In this document: positions 1 through 10,735 of the stretch, piece by piece
Position numbering within the stretch: the stretch's first letter is position 1
Layout of the letters: each line of letters begins with the position of its first letter
Origin: Triatoma infestans
Lineage: Eukaryota; Arthropoda; Insecta; Hemiptera; Reduviidae
Direction: 5' to 3'
Assembly: GCA_011037195.1 (NCBI GenBank)
Contig: JAAEAF010014745.1
Location: 94,691-158,690 of the forward strand
Length of the DNA stretch: 64,000 nt
Notes under the pieces: generated by a model
What the model saw: the letters and a program-made list of their open reading frames with translations, nothing else
Told to the model about the DNA's origin: nothing
Databases searched by the model: none
Made by a program: the position numbers and the translations under genes

Positions 1-513
1 GAATAGGTTGATTTTTTCCACCTGATAGAGTAATAAAAAGTAAAAATTGGTGATCTTAAAGGGTGGTCTTAAAATACTCGAATATCGGTCAGCTGGTATT
101 GTTAGAAATGAGGAAGAATAAAAATTACCAGCCGGTGACATACTATAATAGTATGTTTGTGTATACGCAGTTGCCACGAATGACGCAACAAAAACGTACA
201 AAGTGTCTCCCAATAACAACAATTTCCTAGAGTGAGCTAGCTGATGAGAAAAAGGTTAGTCTTGAAAATAACAGTCAGTGAGAATCTTCCTGGCCCCCGC
301 CCCCGCCACACCCGTGACAAATCAGTAAATACTTAACAACTTTTATTTATATATATATACATCTCTCGCTCTCTCTCTCTTTCTCTACTAACTTACCCAC
401 TCACTCAGTCTCATTATTAAAGTCTATTTTCACTTGTAGAAGGTGGATTGTTGAGTGAGTGAATCCCGCCTTGTTATCCATCTTTCATAACCTACTTACC
501 TACATCATATTAT

Positions 514-607
514 TATAACAAGTGACCAATTTTGCTTGGCGGATGTCGCCATTATTATTAGTATAGGTATCCTAATAAAAACCTATAACAAGTGACCAAT
601 TTTGCTT
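514..607. repeat. Short direct duplication around a 46-bp spacer
   Basis: A 24-base segment beginning TATAACAAGTGACCAATTTT occurs at 514-537 and again, identical, at 584-607. The 46-base spacer contains GGATGTCGCCATTATTATTA, which recurs near 2,531. It may be a local duplication or the footprint of a small insertion. No gene is visible in 1-640. Confidence 0.6.
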
Positions 608-689
608 TGTGCTTTTTTTTAAAAAAAGAGTTGTTTGTTTATTGTGTATTGTTGTTTGTAAAGATTTTAAAACTATTGTTTTTTGTTTT

Positions 690-1460
690 ATTTTTGTTTT
701 ATTACTTTCTCTTACTGCCAGTAAGTAGTAAGTAATAAGTGAATACAGGTTTTGAAGTAATCTGAGTCTGAAAAAAGGTTTTCTTTTTTTTTATAAATTA
801 GTCTCTGTGTCTATCCGTCGACAAAATTCAAAAATCACCGACTAGATATTTCGTTGTAAATTCCAGCAGAGGACTAATAAGGTCCTGATCAAAACCGGTC
901 AACTGGGAAAGTGTCAATTTACCAAATGGATTTGTTAGTTTTTCCGGCTCCCATTGATTTTCTTTAAACTTAATATACCCAAATACACATTTACAACATT
1001 GATTTAAAACATTTTTCCGTTATAGATATTGATTTGCAATTATTGTTATTATTATTTGCCCAGCTGTTTAACTTATATATGTGATATATTTCAGGAAGTT
1101 TGAATTTATTAATATTCAATACATGTTTACTATCGTAATGGGGTCATGACAGAAAAAAAAAAAATTGGTTAAATCGGGCCAACCGGAAATAACACTTTAA
1201 AAAAAAGTATTCTCCAATTAATATTCATTTCTTTTATGACTTTCTTAAAATTTATTAAAAAAATTTTTTATTGTTTATTTTATTTTATTATTTTTTACTG
1301 TCTCTTACTGCTATTAGCATTCGTGACAAATTTTTCAAAATTGAGTATGTGACCGGTAATACGTGCTTACCTACCCTTGAGCGTGAAAAAAAAATGTGGT
1401 TTTCCAACACCAAAAAAACGGGAAATCCAAGAAAGTTCAAAATTGCTATTTTTAATTTAG
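690..1460 (+). repeat. Arm-family repeat fragments (centre and right-arm modules)
   Basis: The CTCTTACTGC centre motif is near 708 and again near 1,301, each followed by modules recognisable from other copies: a CACCGG-type motif, an 'aggtcc' segment and 'gattttctttaaactt'. These are degenerate pieces of the AT-rich arm family that dominates the window. The short open frame at 1271-1480 is incidental. Confidence 0.5.
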
Positions 1461-1560
1461 GGGGGCTACAAGTGTTGTAATTTTGATCAAAAAAGCTTTC
1501 GGTGGCATATGCTTTAATGATGCCTGTGCAAACGGTTAATGAACTGTTTTCTTTATTACG

Positions 1561-1790
1561 TCCTCACGCGTACTTTCCTTTCGTGTGAGAATTCAGCGTT
1601 CGATTCCCGTGAGGGCGAAGTCGGTGTTTACCAGCATCGTGAGAAGCTACAGTTAGTAGCGCCCTAGGTATCGAAAGCCGAAACTAAACGGCTTGGGAAC
1701 TGCGGCGTGCATACCACACGCTCCCCCCCCCATTAAAATCGCCAGCCTTGGCCCTTCATGGGCTGCTGCGACGTAGGGTTTTTTTTGCTT
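1561..1790 (+). repeat. SINE2 copy (tRNA-Glu-like head, partly deleted)
   Basis: Begins TCCTCACGCG and contains CGTTCGATTCCCGTGAGGGC, a T-arm/B-box pairing with the CCTCACG start as an acceptor stem. The D-arm and A-box seen in the copy at 53.5 kb are missing. The body (AGCTACAGTTAGTAGCGCCC, then ACTAAACGGC and a 'gggctgctgcgacgtaggg' tail before a T-run) matches the copies at 45.3 kb and 53.5 kb. Confidence 0.7.
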
Positions 1791-1984
1791 TTTTACTGTG
1801 TTACCTATTGTGAAATTCCAAGTAGTAAATGAAATTTTGGGGAAAGAGAAAGTGAAATAGAAACAGAAATAAACATTACACAAACAAAAAACTTGATTAC
1901 TAATCAAATTATTTTATTGACCAAAAATAGTCAGGTGTCTTAAGCCAGACGTAGATATGGTGTGAAAGAAAGAGAGAGAATATA

Positions 1985-2250
1985 AAGTCAAATCCGCCGT
2001 CATTTAAATCTATTGTTATAAGTATTTGTAGAGACGAAGTATATTTTAAACTTGCGAGTAAGCTATATCCAAAGTACCTGGTGCACATACAACTCTCTCT
2101 GCTTGTCTGTCAGTGCTAACAAGCCCTTTTATGAACTATCTCCTAGAATACAGGATCAGTGTATATGATAACAGGAATTGCTCCAATCTTTGAAAAAATG
2201 GCTTATATCCCATAGTTAAAATGTTATACATTACTTTTTTGTTAATTTAC
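1985..2250 (+). repeat. R250 interspersed repeat, copy 1
   Basis: About 265 bp shared in direct orientation with 3232-3480, including TCATTTAAATCTATT, CTGTCTGTCAGT-type sequence, AACAAGCCCTT and ACAGGATCAGTGTATATGAT. Identity looks roughly 80 percent by eye. No coding potential or tRNA head was seen. It may be a MITE or LTR piece. Confidence 0.6.
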
Positions 2251-2769
2251 TGTTACATTTGTTACTCTTTTGTTCTATCTGAAAAGATTGAAAAATGCTA
2301 AATTAGGTCGCAATTTTTCTAAAAACAAACTTTTACTTTCTAAAAAATATATTACTTATTTTTTTTTCAAATTACATTAAATAGGGGTATATAATAATGG
2401 TAAACATACCATTCAATATTAAGAACTAATTAAGTATTTATAAATCATTAATATAATTGATAACGTTCACTTTTTAATCTTTCAAAAAAATAATATTCCT
2501 TTCTCCATATTAAATAAATAAGTTTTACACGGATGTCGCCATTATTATTATTATTATTATAGAGGTATTATCCTTGAAAATGGACTCCTTTTTTTTTTAA
2601 ACGTTATTCTGCAATAACATTCTCTATTAATGAAAGTGAATACCCATTCACTAAATCTTTACTGTACAGTTTAAAAATAACGATTCATGTAAAAATTGAT
2701 CGACATTAATCGATAAAAACGGCAAATGGCGATGCAACCCAACTATAATGAAGGTACTATAATCTCCTT

Positions 2770-3943
2770 TTACAAACGATTTCTTTTTACTTTCTACTGT
2801 AAGAGGTAATATTGTGTTCGTGACAAATATTTCGATAACGATTGTTCACCGGAAATACATGTTTTGTGGTCCCCTTGACTCGTCTGTCAGTCCAAGCAAA
2901 CTGGTTTCTAGAAAATGGTGTGTGCGTGTGTTTGAAAACAGCAAAACTCAAAAACGGCATTTTCAAAAACGAAAAAAATGGCAAAAAAATTCAAAATTGA
3001 TATTCCGCGAAGGATCTATCAGCATGGAATCCGACAGAAACTTAGCTGTCAAAATTCCCTGAAACAAAATTACTACTTTACTGAACAGTTATTTCAATTA
3101 TCTAAGATTTTCTCGAAACCGACTCGAACAATTTTATTTCTTTAAACTTGGTATAGGATTGTCATTCTCCGGAAAAATTTATTCAAGAGGGGTTTTTTTG
3201 GGAGACAGGTGGAGTTATATTTTCAGTTTACTATATCAAATCCACTGTCATTTAAATCTATTATTATAAGTGTTGAACTATATTTTACATTTGCAAGTAA
3301 GCTATTTCCAAAGTAGCTAGGTCTACACGCAACTCTCTCTGTCTGTCTGTCAGTCCTAACAAGCCCTTCTATGTACTATCTCTGGAATACAGGATCAGTG
3401 TATGTTAACAGGAATTGCTGTAATACTCGAAAAAATGGCTTATATCCCGTAGTTAATATGTTACACATTATTTTTTTGTTATTTCAGGATTATTTTAGTT
3501 GACTAAAGTGTTATTTCAGTTTATTATAATACCATTCTATCATCTACATAATATTAATTACAATCAAATGTGATGTCGCCAAAAATTCCAAATTTGAAGC
3601 AAATTCGTTCACCGGAAGTACAACGTTACTCAGTTTTTTCGTGACTTTCTCCATAAAGACACCAACAAATTTCATTAAACTTATAATATTAACCATACAT
3701 GCAGAAACACTTTTGTTTCAATTGTAGTTTTCCCAGTAATTCATCTAAGGGGAGTTTGGGGGGGGGGAGTAAGGTTTTGCTTTTCTCAAATATAGTATTG
3801 ATCAAATTTAGATTCTCCTGTTCTTGAATGTTGAAGACAACTAAACAACTAGTGAGAAATATATACTGAAGGAGTATTAGCAGTCAACCATAACTATGTA
3901 AATCGTAGCAAGAGAAAGTCAGTGTGAGTGTTACATACCAGAT
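2770..3943 (+). repeat. Arm-family right arm with terminal hairpin
   Basis: The order of modules runs from a centre-type sequence (TACTGTAAGAGG near 2,800, then TTCACCGGAAATACATGTTT) through CAAAATTCC, GATTTTCTCGAAACC and TCTCCGGAAAAATT. It ends near 3,943 with an inverted copy of the terminal sequence (AGAGAAAGTCAGTGTGAGTG, then ACCAGATTTT). The R250 insertion at 3225-3514 interrupts it. No gene lies here. Confidence 0.6.
3225..3514 (+). repeat. R250 copy 2 inserted in an arm
   Basis: Direct copy of 1985-2250. The arm sequence TTTTCAGTTTA precedes it (around 3,215) and TTATTTCAGTTTA follows it (around 3,515). This could be a target-site duplication of about 10 bp, so R250 would be mobile. 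The boundaries are approximate. Confidence 0.5.
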
Positions 3944-4371
3944 TTTTTCTCTTACTTCTGTAATTTTTTCTTCCCAAAGCCCCTTTATAAAAGGACCTTT
4001 CGCCAAGAATCTAATTTTGGAAAATTGAAAGCAATGTTGAAAGTATTCGTCATGCAATCTGTAAGAGAATTGTGCAAGTAGAATTATTATTGTAGTAAGC
4101 TTTAGTAAGCTGTGTACAGGTTCATGCACTTCAGTGTTTGCATTTCTTCGAGTGCGTTTCATAAGTTTGCTCATTCTATACTACAATAGACCTTATCTCA
4201 TGAGATTAAGGGGGTTAAATCCGTGTGTACTGCCAAGAGGCATATATGCTCCGCCGAAGATGAAAGGTGTCCCGAATCTATTTGATTGAAAAAGTATCAC
4301 CAAATCTAGGTGTAAGTAAATTATGGGCTTGATAACATATATAAATCAAGTAAAGAGATTGGGAGAGATAA

Positions 4372-5450
4372 TCAGTGAGAAACACTCACACGACTTTTAT
4401 ATCTGCAGATACTACACCAAGTTTTTAAGTAAATCATTGGAACCATTTTGGAGATAATCGAGAAAAAGTAAAAAAAAAAAATCATTCAGTAAAGTCGTAC
4501 TTCCGGTTTAATGGATTTTTGACCATTCTGACATTATTGTCAGATGCGGTAGTGCTACTTAAACAGAATATCAAGTTTAAACTTTTTGCGATTTTTTTTG
4601 TTTTGTTTTTGAGATATTTTATTCACGCACAGACATTCGTAACAGGAAGTATTCTAATCGGGTCAAAATTTCGGTATCGAGTTTTCACCGGAAATATTCG
4701 TTTTGAGGTCCCCTGAGTCCAAAAAAGTGGTTTTTAGCAAATCGTCTGTGTATGTATATATATATATATATGTATGTGAACAGCATAGCTCAAAACGAAA
4801 AACCTTAGAAATTTGAAACTTGATATTACGTTTAGGTATCATCATAGGATTTGACGGTGCGTTATCTGTCAAAATTCCTCAACCAGAAGTACCACATTAC
4901 TAGTTGTTTCTTTTTACGTTTTTGCAATTTTCTCAAAAATGGCTCCGACGATTTTCTTTAAACTTCGTATATCAACTACACATACAAAGAGCTACAACTT
5001 TTATTTGAAACATTTCTCGGGGAAAATTCATTTACGGGCAGTTATGGTGGTGTGGTGGGGTTAAGTTTTCATCATAACTGCTATTTCAATTTATTAGACT
5101 GAAATCTAAATAATGTTAATTAGAATTAAATATGTTGTTGAAATTCCGAGTTTGAAAAAATCAGATTACCAGAAGTGCGTTTTTTTTACACTTTACCAAA
5201 TGACTTTTTTCAGTTTTTCGCGATTTTCTCAAAAATGGCTCCGACGATTTTCTTGAAACTTCGTATATAAATTAAAAATGCAAAGACCTACATCTTTTAT
5301 TTAAGATATTTCTCTGGAAAAATTCATTTAAGGGCACTTTTTTTCACCTATTTAGAGGAACTTAAAACATGAACTTCGGTGAAAACTCAATTTCGAAATT
5401 TGGTCACATCGCAATACTTCCCCTTACTGGAAATAAGAGAAATGTAAAAA
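4372..5450. repeat. Arm-family element with opposed arms (mosaic)
   Basis: Starts with the terminal motif GAGAAACACTCACACGACTT. A left arm follows in reverse orientation (TCAGTAAAGTCGTACTTCCGG), then from about 4,640 a right arm in forward orientation. Two forward copies of GATTTTCTCAAAAATGGCTC lie about 292 bp apart near 4,930 and 5,222, which defines the module period. Near 5,380-5,430 a centre motif appears in reverse, so the unit is rearranged. The stretch 5,450-5,985 shows nothing but AT-rich DNA. Confidence 0.6.
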
Positions 5451-5984
5451 AGATGTCAAAATAAGTTACAACATAACATAATTGCGCTTTCAAAATTCTT
5501 TACTTTATTATTATTATTAATAAAAGCAATATTTTTTTCTACTTTCTATAAACATTAAAACTACTACAACTAGGTGTACATAGACTTTCTATTCCACAGC
5601 CTTACTAATATTATCAACTAGTATTTTTACTGGAATCGTCAATTTTTACCGTCAATAAGGAAGAAGCTCTTTCTAAAAATTGTATATTACATGCTTATTA
5701 TTTAGAAATTTTATAAGCTCCTCTCTTTATTAATAATGATAGCCACTTATCCTTGGATAGAATTGATTTGCATGGTGAAAGTTTTTGGAAGTAATTTATT
5801 TATTTATTATTATTTTTTGTTTTGTTTCAACTAACCAAAGATCGTAAAATCAATTTTTTAAAGCGATAAACTTTATGTTATCTTTATGAATAATTTAAAC
5901 AACCACAAAGTTTTAATATGGTGGAAAAACTATTTTAAAAAAATAGAAATCTGTTTTCTTTTGAGGTTTTCAGTAATGATCATT

Positions 5985-6310
5985 TTTTACCTTCTCTTGC
6001 TGCTTCTCTGAGGAAGTATTGCGATCTTATCAAATTTTCCAGTTTTCTGCAGGAAGTACAGATTTTAAATTCCTCTGAAGAGGATAAAAAAAAAATTTTT
6101 AGCGAATGGAGTGGTATCGTAGCAAGCACAAACTTGACATTCCTTTTAGATACTACTTATTGCATCTGATAATGAGGTTTTTGGTCGAAATTCATTAACC
6201 GGAAATGCGGCTTTACTCAGTTTTTGTTGTTTTTATTTTTTTTCTGTTTTTCGCAATTTTTTCGAAAAAAACCTCCAACGATTTTCTTTAAAACTACGTA
6301 CACAAATACA
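5985..6310 (+). repeat. Arm-family fragment (centre plus first right-arm module)
   Basis: Begins with CTTCTCTTGCTGCTTCTCTG-like centre sequence and GAAGTATTGCGATC. It continues through an 'attcattaaccggaaatgcg' segment and CGATTTTCTTTAAAACTACG. The stretch 6,310-6,700 is AT-rich with no feature seen. Confidence 0.55.
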
Positions 6311-6707
6311 AATATATATTTGTTTTAGTCAGTATTTTCAAATATACATTACAAATGTGTACAGTGTTAGAACAGTTGTCTTTAACATAAATAATTACAA
6401 AATAACGTCACTATCTCATAATCGAAGAAAATGATCATTAAAAAAACCTGATAAAGGTGAAAACTATTAACTTAATCTCGTTCTGATTCTTTTATGTACA
6501 CAGATATTACTATTACGTATATCTCCCTATATTACAAATTAACTGTTTATCTGTTCTTCATTTTTTCAAAGTAATTCCTTGAAATTTCTAGTATAAATTC
6601 TGAAATCATTTTGTTATTCGTTATCTCATGAAGGAATGCAATTTGTGTGTAACATGGGGCATCGGTAGCTAGCCTTAAGAATTTATTTTAGATACGTGAA
6701 ATGTGAT

Positions 6708-7140
6708 TGATGTTGTGTGTTTGTGTGCTGGTAGCTTGTGTAGCACGAGCGGTTTAGTAAAAGGGCTTATAAGTATATATGTTTAAGAGAGAAGTATCAG
6801 AAATAAGCATAATAACTACAAATTTATTTGCAAAGAAATTATTAACTTATTAATATGCACTGATGCTAAGAGAGCGAAAAACAAGTGTTCTGCTTCGGTG
6901 TCTACAACCAACTATATTGAAGGAATCTTTTCTAATTGTTATTTCAAATCTTCCTCTGTGAGAAGAAGGAGTAGACAATGCTATCAAGTTCATGAACTCT
7001 AAAAGATAATAGTGGTCTTCTACCTGAAATGTCCTTTTGCAAGGGAATGTCACATATTCTTCATAATTTTGATTTTTTCAAATTAAATATATTTTTATAT
7101 TTCTTGCATCCATCACATACGCTGCAACTTTTGCACCTTC
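6708..7140. repeat. Unknown interspersed repeat, pair with 37.2-37.8 kb
   Basis: Shares with 37166-37750 the ordered landmarks TGTTGT.TGTTTGT, AGAAGTAT.AGAAAT, TAAGAGAGCGA, ACAAGTGTTCT, GTCTTCTACCTG, TCATAATTTT and GCATCCATCA. The pair is diverged. Its length and lack of coding potential would fit a solo LTR or a non-autonomous element. No termini could be fixed. Confidence 0.45.
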
Positions 7141-7219
7141 GTAACACTAGCAAAATACCAGGATGGGCTGCATAAGTTAACATTGGGCTAACCAAAACTG
7201 TATATAATAATATTTTGTT

Positions 7220-7463
7220 AAGGAAGGGAATAGCTAAGTGGTTAGCATTCGCGGAGGTCCTGGTTCGAGACCAGCTGTGCTGCCCTTAGATTTTTTTCTT
7301 CCTGGGAGCCTCTACAGCTAACCTACCATTGCTGTACGGTGGTAATGGACAGTGTGGACTGTAACGAGAGAACACTATCCGGAGTCCAGCAGTGCACTGG
7401 GAAGGCTCCGGACGCCAATGACCATAGATATGGACGCGCCATAAATTAAAAAAAAAAAAAATG
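7220..7463 (+). repeat. SINE1 full-length copy with 13-bp TSD
   Basis: The tRNA-like head has an A-box (TAGCTAAGTGGTTAGC) and a B-box (GGTTCGAGACC). The shared body follows (CTTCCTGGGAGCCTCTACAG; an inner palindrome around GGACAGTG; GGCTCCGGACGCCAATGACC), then GACGCGCC and an A-tail. ATAATATTTTGTT occurs at 7207-7219 and again at 7464-7476, a perfect 13-bp TSD. This indicates LINE-driven retroposition and a fairly recent insertion. Confidence 0.88.
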
Positions 7464-7574
7464 ATAATATTTTGTTTGCGACACTCAGTTTTGACCGTCT
7501 ATTCAACAGCGGAATTAGAGTTACAGTGTTTTACCTTCCTGATATTGATCGTACATATGCTGGGTAATCAACCG

Positions 7575-7850
7575 CTTATCTAAGATAACCTAAATAAGTT
7601 ACCGTGTTTCTCCATTCTATATACGAAAGTATCCATATAAAACTGCACTATCACATTTATTTGAACCATTTTTCTTGGAAAAATGATTTTTTGCGGAGAT
7701 TCCGGGAAAGCCTTAACATTAAGATTCTCTGTAAAATACCATTTCATTACAATACATGGTTCTACCACCTGTGTAATAATAGTGCATTGAACGTATTGCA
7801 AGAATTTCAATTTTGAAGAAATCGGTTAACCGGAAGAAAGAGTAACTATA
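7575..7850 (+). repeat. Arm-family right-arm module
   Basis: Contains TTATTTGAACCATTTTTCTTGG, the TACAATACATGGTTCTACCA segment and GAAATCGGTTAACCGGAAG in the usual order. It is interrupted downstream by a tRNA-like sequence and a solo LTR, and arm sequence resumes in reverse at 8,520. Confidence 0.55.
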
Positions 7851-7862
7851 TATAATTGAGGC

Positions 7863-7945
7863 GCCAAGATAGCTGAGTGGTTAGAGAAGCTGACCCGCAA
7901 AGCTGAGGTGTATTGTAGTACTGAATACGATTCCCGTGTCTTGGC
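7863..7945 (+). tRNA. tRNA-like sequence with long variable arm (probable pseudogene or SINE head)
   Basis: The ends GCCAAGA (7863-7869) and TCTTGGC (7939-7945) pair over 7 bp as an acceptor stem. An A-box-like TAGCTGAGTGGTTAGA follows the 5' end. GTATT (7910-7914) and AATAC (7924-7928) form a class-II variable arm, as in Ser or Leu tRNAs. The T-arm keeps CGATTCCCG, but its 5' strand (CTGAATA) no longer pairs well. It is probably degenerate or a SINE head. No anticodon is assigned. Confidence 0.45.
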
Positions 7946-8117
7946 CTTGTATTGTATTTGATGTAATATATTGTAGTAAAGTATGTTTTCAATGTTAATT
8001 TATGAACGACCAGTTAATGTCATCTTAGTTGTTATTAATTACTATATCTTCGTTTTATAAAAATTCTTCATTTTTACAGAACGTTTTCACCGCCTAATGA
8101 GCACTTTTTACATATAT

Positions 8118-8514
8118 TGCAACGTTTTTCCCTCTAGACTAGCTACTGCAACTAGTTTTGAGTGGGTGCGTATAGATAAAATACTCTAAACTTCAATAAA
8201 GAAAACACCAATTTATTGTTATACATAATAAATTACAAAATACAACACTTAATAATAATTACTTCACAGTTTAAATCACAAAAGTTCACTTTGTTCACTT
8301 TTTTACACTTTCCTCAAACGTACACTTCGTTTGTAACTGGAAAAACTCTCCCATCTCTCTGCGGTCCCACTATTTATACCGGTGGAGAATCTTCTAGAAT
8401 CTTCTCAATTCTTCCAGAAATAACTAGAGCGCGTCGCCAGCGCTTCCTAGCGGCCACTAAGAGAATTTGAGGTTCCTACTTCCTCTCCTAGACGGCACCA
8501 CTGGCTGCGTTACA
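8118..8514 (-). mobile_element. Solo LTR family A, copy 1 (minus orientation)
   Basis: Read on the minus strand this 397-bp unit starts TGTAACGCAGCC and ends CGTTGCA, near-inverted TG...CA termini. It has a TATA box (CCGGTATAAATAG) and a downstream AATAAA. ATAT precedes it (8114-8117) and follows it (8515-8518), a 4-bp TSD. Copies occur at 37958-38365 and 57325-57709. A 4-bp TSD and this promoter layout are typical of Ty3/Gypsy LTRs. No internal region is attached, so it is a solo LTR. Confidence 0.8.
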
Positions 8515-8519
8515 ATATG

Positions 8520-8800
8520 TTTAGTTAATCCAAGTTTGAGGAAAAATCTTTTGAGCCATTTTCAAGAAGTACCGCAAAATAATTGAAAAATCCACTCAGT
8601 AAAGTGGTATTTCTTCCACCACACGCTTCTCAGTAAAGTGGCAGTCCGGTTGACTGATTTGACCAAAACTTATTTTCAACTCCCATGAAACTTTAACGAA
8701 ATATCAGGCTTCAACTTTCTACGATTTTCAATTTTTTTGAGATGACACGATTGCAATATTTTCTCTTACATTAGTAAGAGAAAAATTGGAAAAAAAAATC
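8520..8800 (-). repeat. Arm-family left arm ending in the centre palindrome
   Basis: Two reverse modules (CACTCAGTAAAGTGGTATTT and CTCAGTAAAGTGGCAGTCCGG) lead to the centre TTTTCTCTTAC...GTAAGAGAAAA near 8,770. This is the clearest centre palindrome in the window. The stretch 8,800-9,700 is AT-rich with no feature seen. Confidence 0.6.
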
Positions 8801-9699
8801 GCAATTATTGTTCATGTTAAATTTCGACCATAAAAAAAATATTAGGTTATAAATTATAGTACAGAATTTGCGAAACAAGTTTTGTTTTTTCGTTATAATA
8901 GAAATAATAGCAAACACTAAAGATTCTTATCAACTGTGAAAATATTTGCTTTTAGCGATTTTTTGTTATTGTTTACATTCATATATTTATGTAGGGTATG
9001 TTTTGTTGTTAAGAGAGAAAAAGCAAACTGAAGTCTCTATAGGAGTTTATGACATTATCGGTACCTGTCAAAATGTAAAACAACACAACTAACCACCACA
9101 ATGCTTCCTTGCTACAGCTGTTGTGGTATATGGTTAAATGGCGGTATTTTATACAAATGCCTTCTATATAAACAGTGTGCCAACTTTTTATCTTTTCAAA
9201 AGAAATTCTCATTTCAATGTTGGCAGCATTGATTGAATTTCTTAGAATTTTATTGATATATAGTATATTAAAAAAAAAAAATCTTAATTGTTTAATTTAT
9301 ATTATGTATTATTATTAAAATAGTATTCATAGTAAACAAGTTTATTAATTAAGTTATTATAGTTAGCACAGAAAGAGCGAACAAATTAATTTCCATTTTG
9401 AAAAAAAACTTTACGTCATTAATATTTAAGTAATGACATTATAATTTTTGGAACATAGTAATAATGTCTATTTATTTTTTATGTTGTAATGTTATAAGAT
9501 TACAAAATATATAATATCTATATTATATCTTATAATACCATTTAAATGTCAAGATATAAAACTTTAGATATATAATGTATTTTTTTTTTTTAATTTCCAA
9601 CTAAATCTTTTCATCATTCATTATATAACAAGATTGCATGGTATTACATTTCATGATTTAATTTATTATTCATTAAATAAAAATTGTAAGCAATTTTTA

Positions 9700-9960
9700 C
9701 ATTCTCTAACTCCTAGTAAGAAGTATTGCAATCATGTCAATATCGACGAAATTAAGTTTTTCACCGGAAATACATGTTTTGAGGTCCTGTGCGTATGAAA
9801 AATCCGGTGTGACACACTCAAAAAGTCGTTTCCTTAATCTCTTTAAAACATTTATTTATAGAATGTCACATTTTCTTTAAATTTCAAGTGCCAACCTACC
9901 AAACAAGAGCAGGTAGAGAATGATTACATTGTAAGAGAGCCCTCAACAATATTGAAGCAA
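9700..9960 (+). repeat. Arm-family centre and right-arm start
   Basis: Contains CTCTAACTCCTAGTAAGAAG, TTTTTCACCGGAAATACATG and GAGGTCCTGTG, the standard centre-to-arm order. A later segment is arm-like but diverged. The stretch 9,960-10,200 holds nothing recognisable. Confidence 0.5.
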
Positions 9961-10199
9961 ATCCATTTGAATTATAATGTCACAGATTCCTCAGAACTAC
10001 CTAAAAATATTTTTTTTTTCAGAAACAAATGTTCTAAATAAAAGTGATAAGTGTTTACATGTATAGTCTCCAATTAGTATTCCAAGATTAATGGAAATCG
10101 AGAAAGTAAAAATTGTTTTTATAGAGACTGTGCCATCAATAGATGGGAGATTCGTGGCAAAGTTGAATCTCTTTCGCCAATATATTGTTTTGGACGTAA

Positions 10200-10373
10200 G
10201 GGTTAAAGTATATGTTGTATGATGCACTTGAGGCTCAGAGGTGGCGCCTCGATGCGGCTCTTAATGCACCTATTAATAGTAGGTTTTTTGTAGTGAATTT
10301 GATGGTGATTGGTTTGTACCAATTGGTTGGATGGTGAGTGTAATAGAACTATGGATCCGAGAGAGGGATCTAA

Positions 10374-10409
<36 letters not shown>

Positions 10410-10735
10410 CACACAACAAAAATTGAGAGTCTCACTCGCCACTTAAGCCAGACTAGAGTGGGAGACTCTGTGTATATGTATAGCTGCGCTAGTCTAAAAA
10501 GGGACAGTCTTTCAACAGTTCATACAGCAGTTACAACGCGTCAGCAACCAACTACTATCTTCTCTTCACTCACTTTAAATCTCTCGCTACCATTTTCTAT
10601 ATTCGTGTAAAGTCCTGGCAGTTTGTGTTACTTCTTGATTATACAGTGTTCAGCATTATTTCCATTTTATTCATCCTATAAACTCAATTGTCTCCTTCTC
10701 ATACCCATTATAACTGTTACACTATTCTTTAAAGT
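10200..10735. repeat. LTR-like sequence with a (GA)n tract
   Basis: Contains a GA microsatellite at 10378-10404. A segment (GACAGTCTTTCAACAGTTCA, then TGTAAAGTCCTGGCAGT) resembles 38,590-38,730, part of the LTR-like insertion at 38459-38830. At 10,736 the arm sequence resumes (CTTTAAAGTTGTACTTCTGG). Termini and duplication are not clear. Confidence 0.35.

Noticed and set aside
7220..7290. Functional tRNA gene
   Set aside because: A- and B-boxes are present, but the sequence continues into the SINE1 body, has an A-tail and TSD, and recurs many times.
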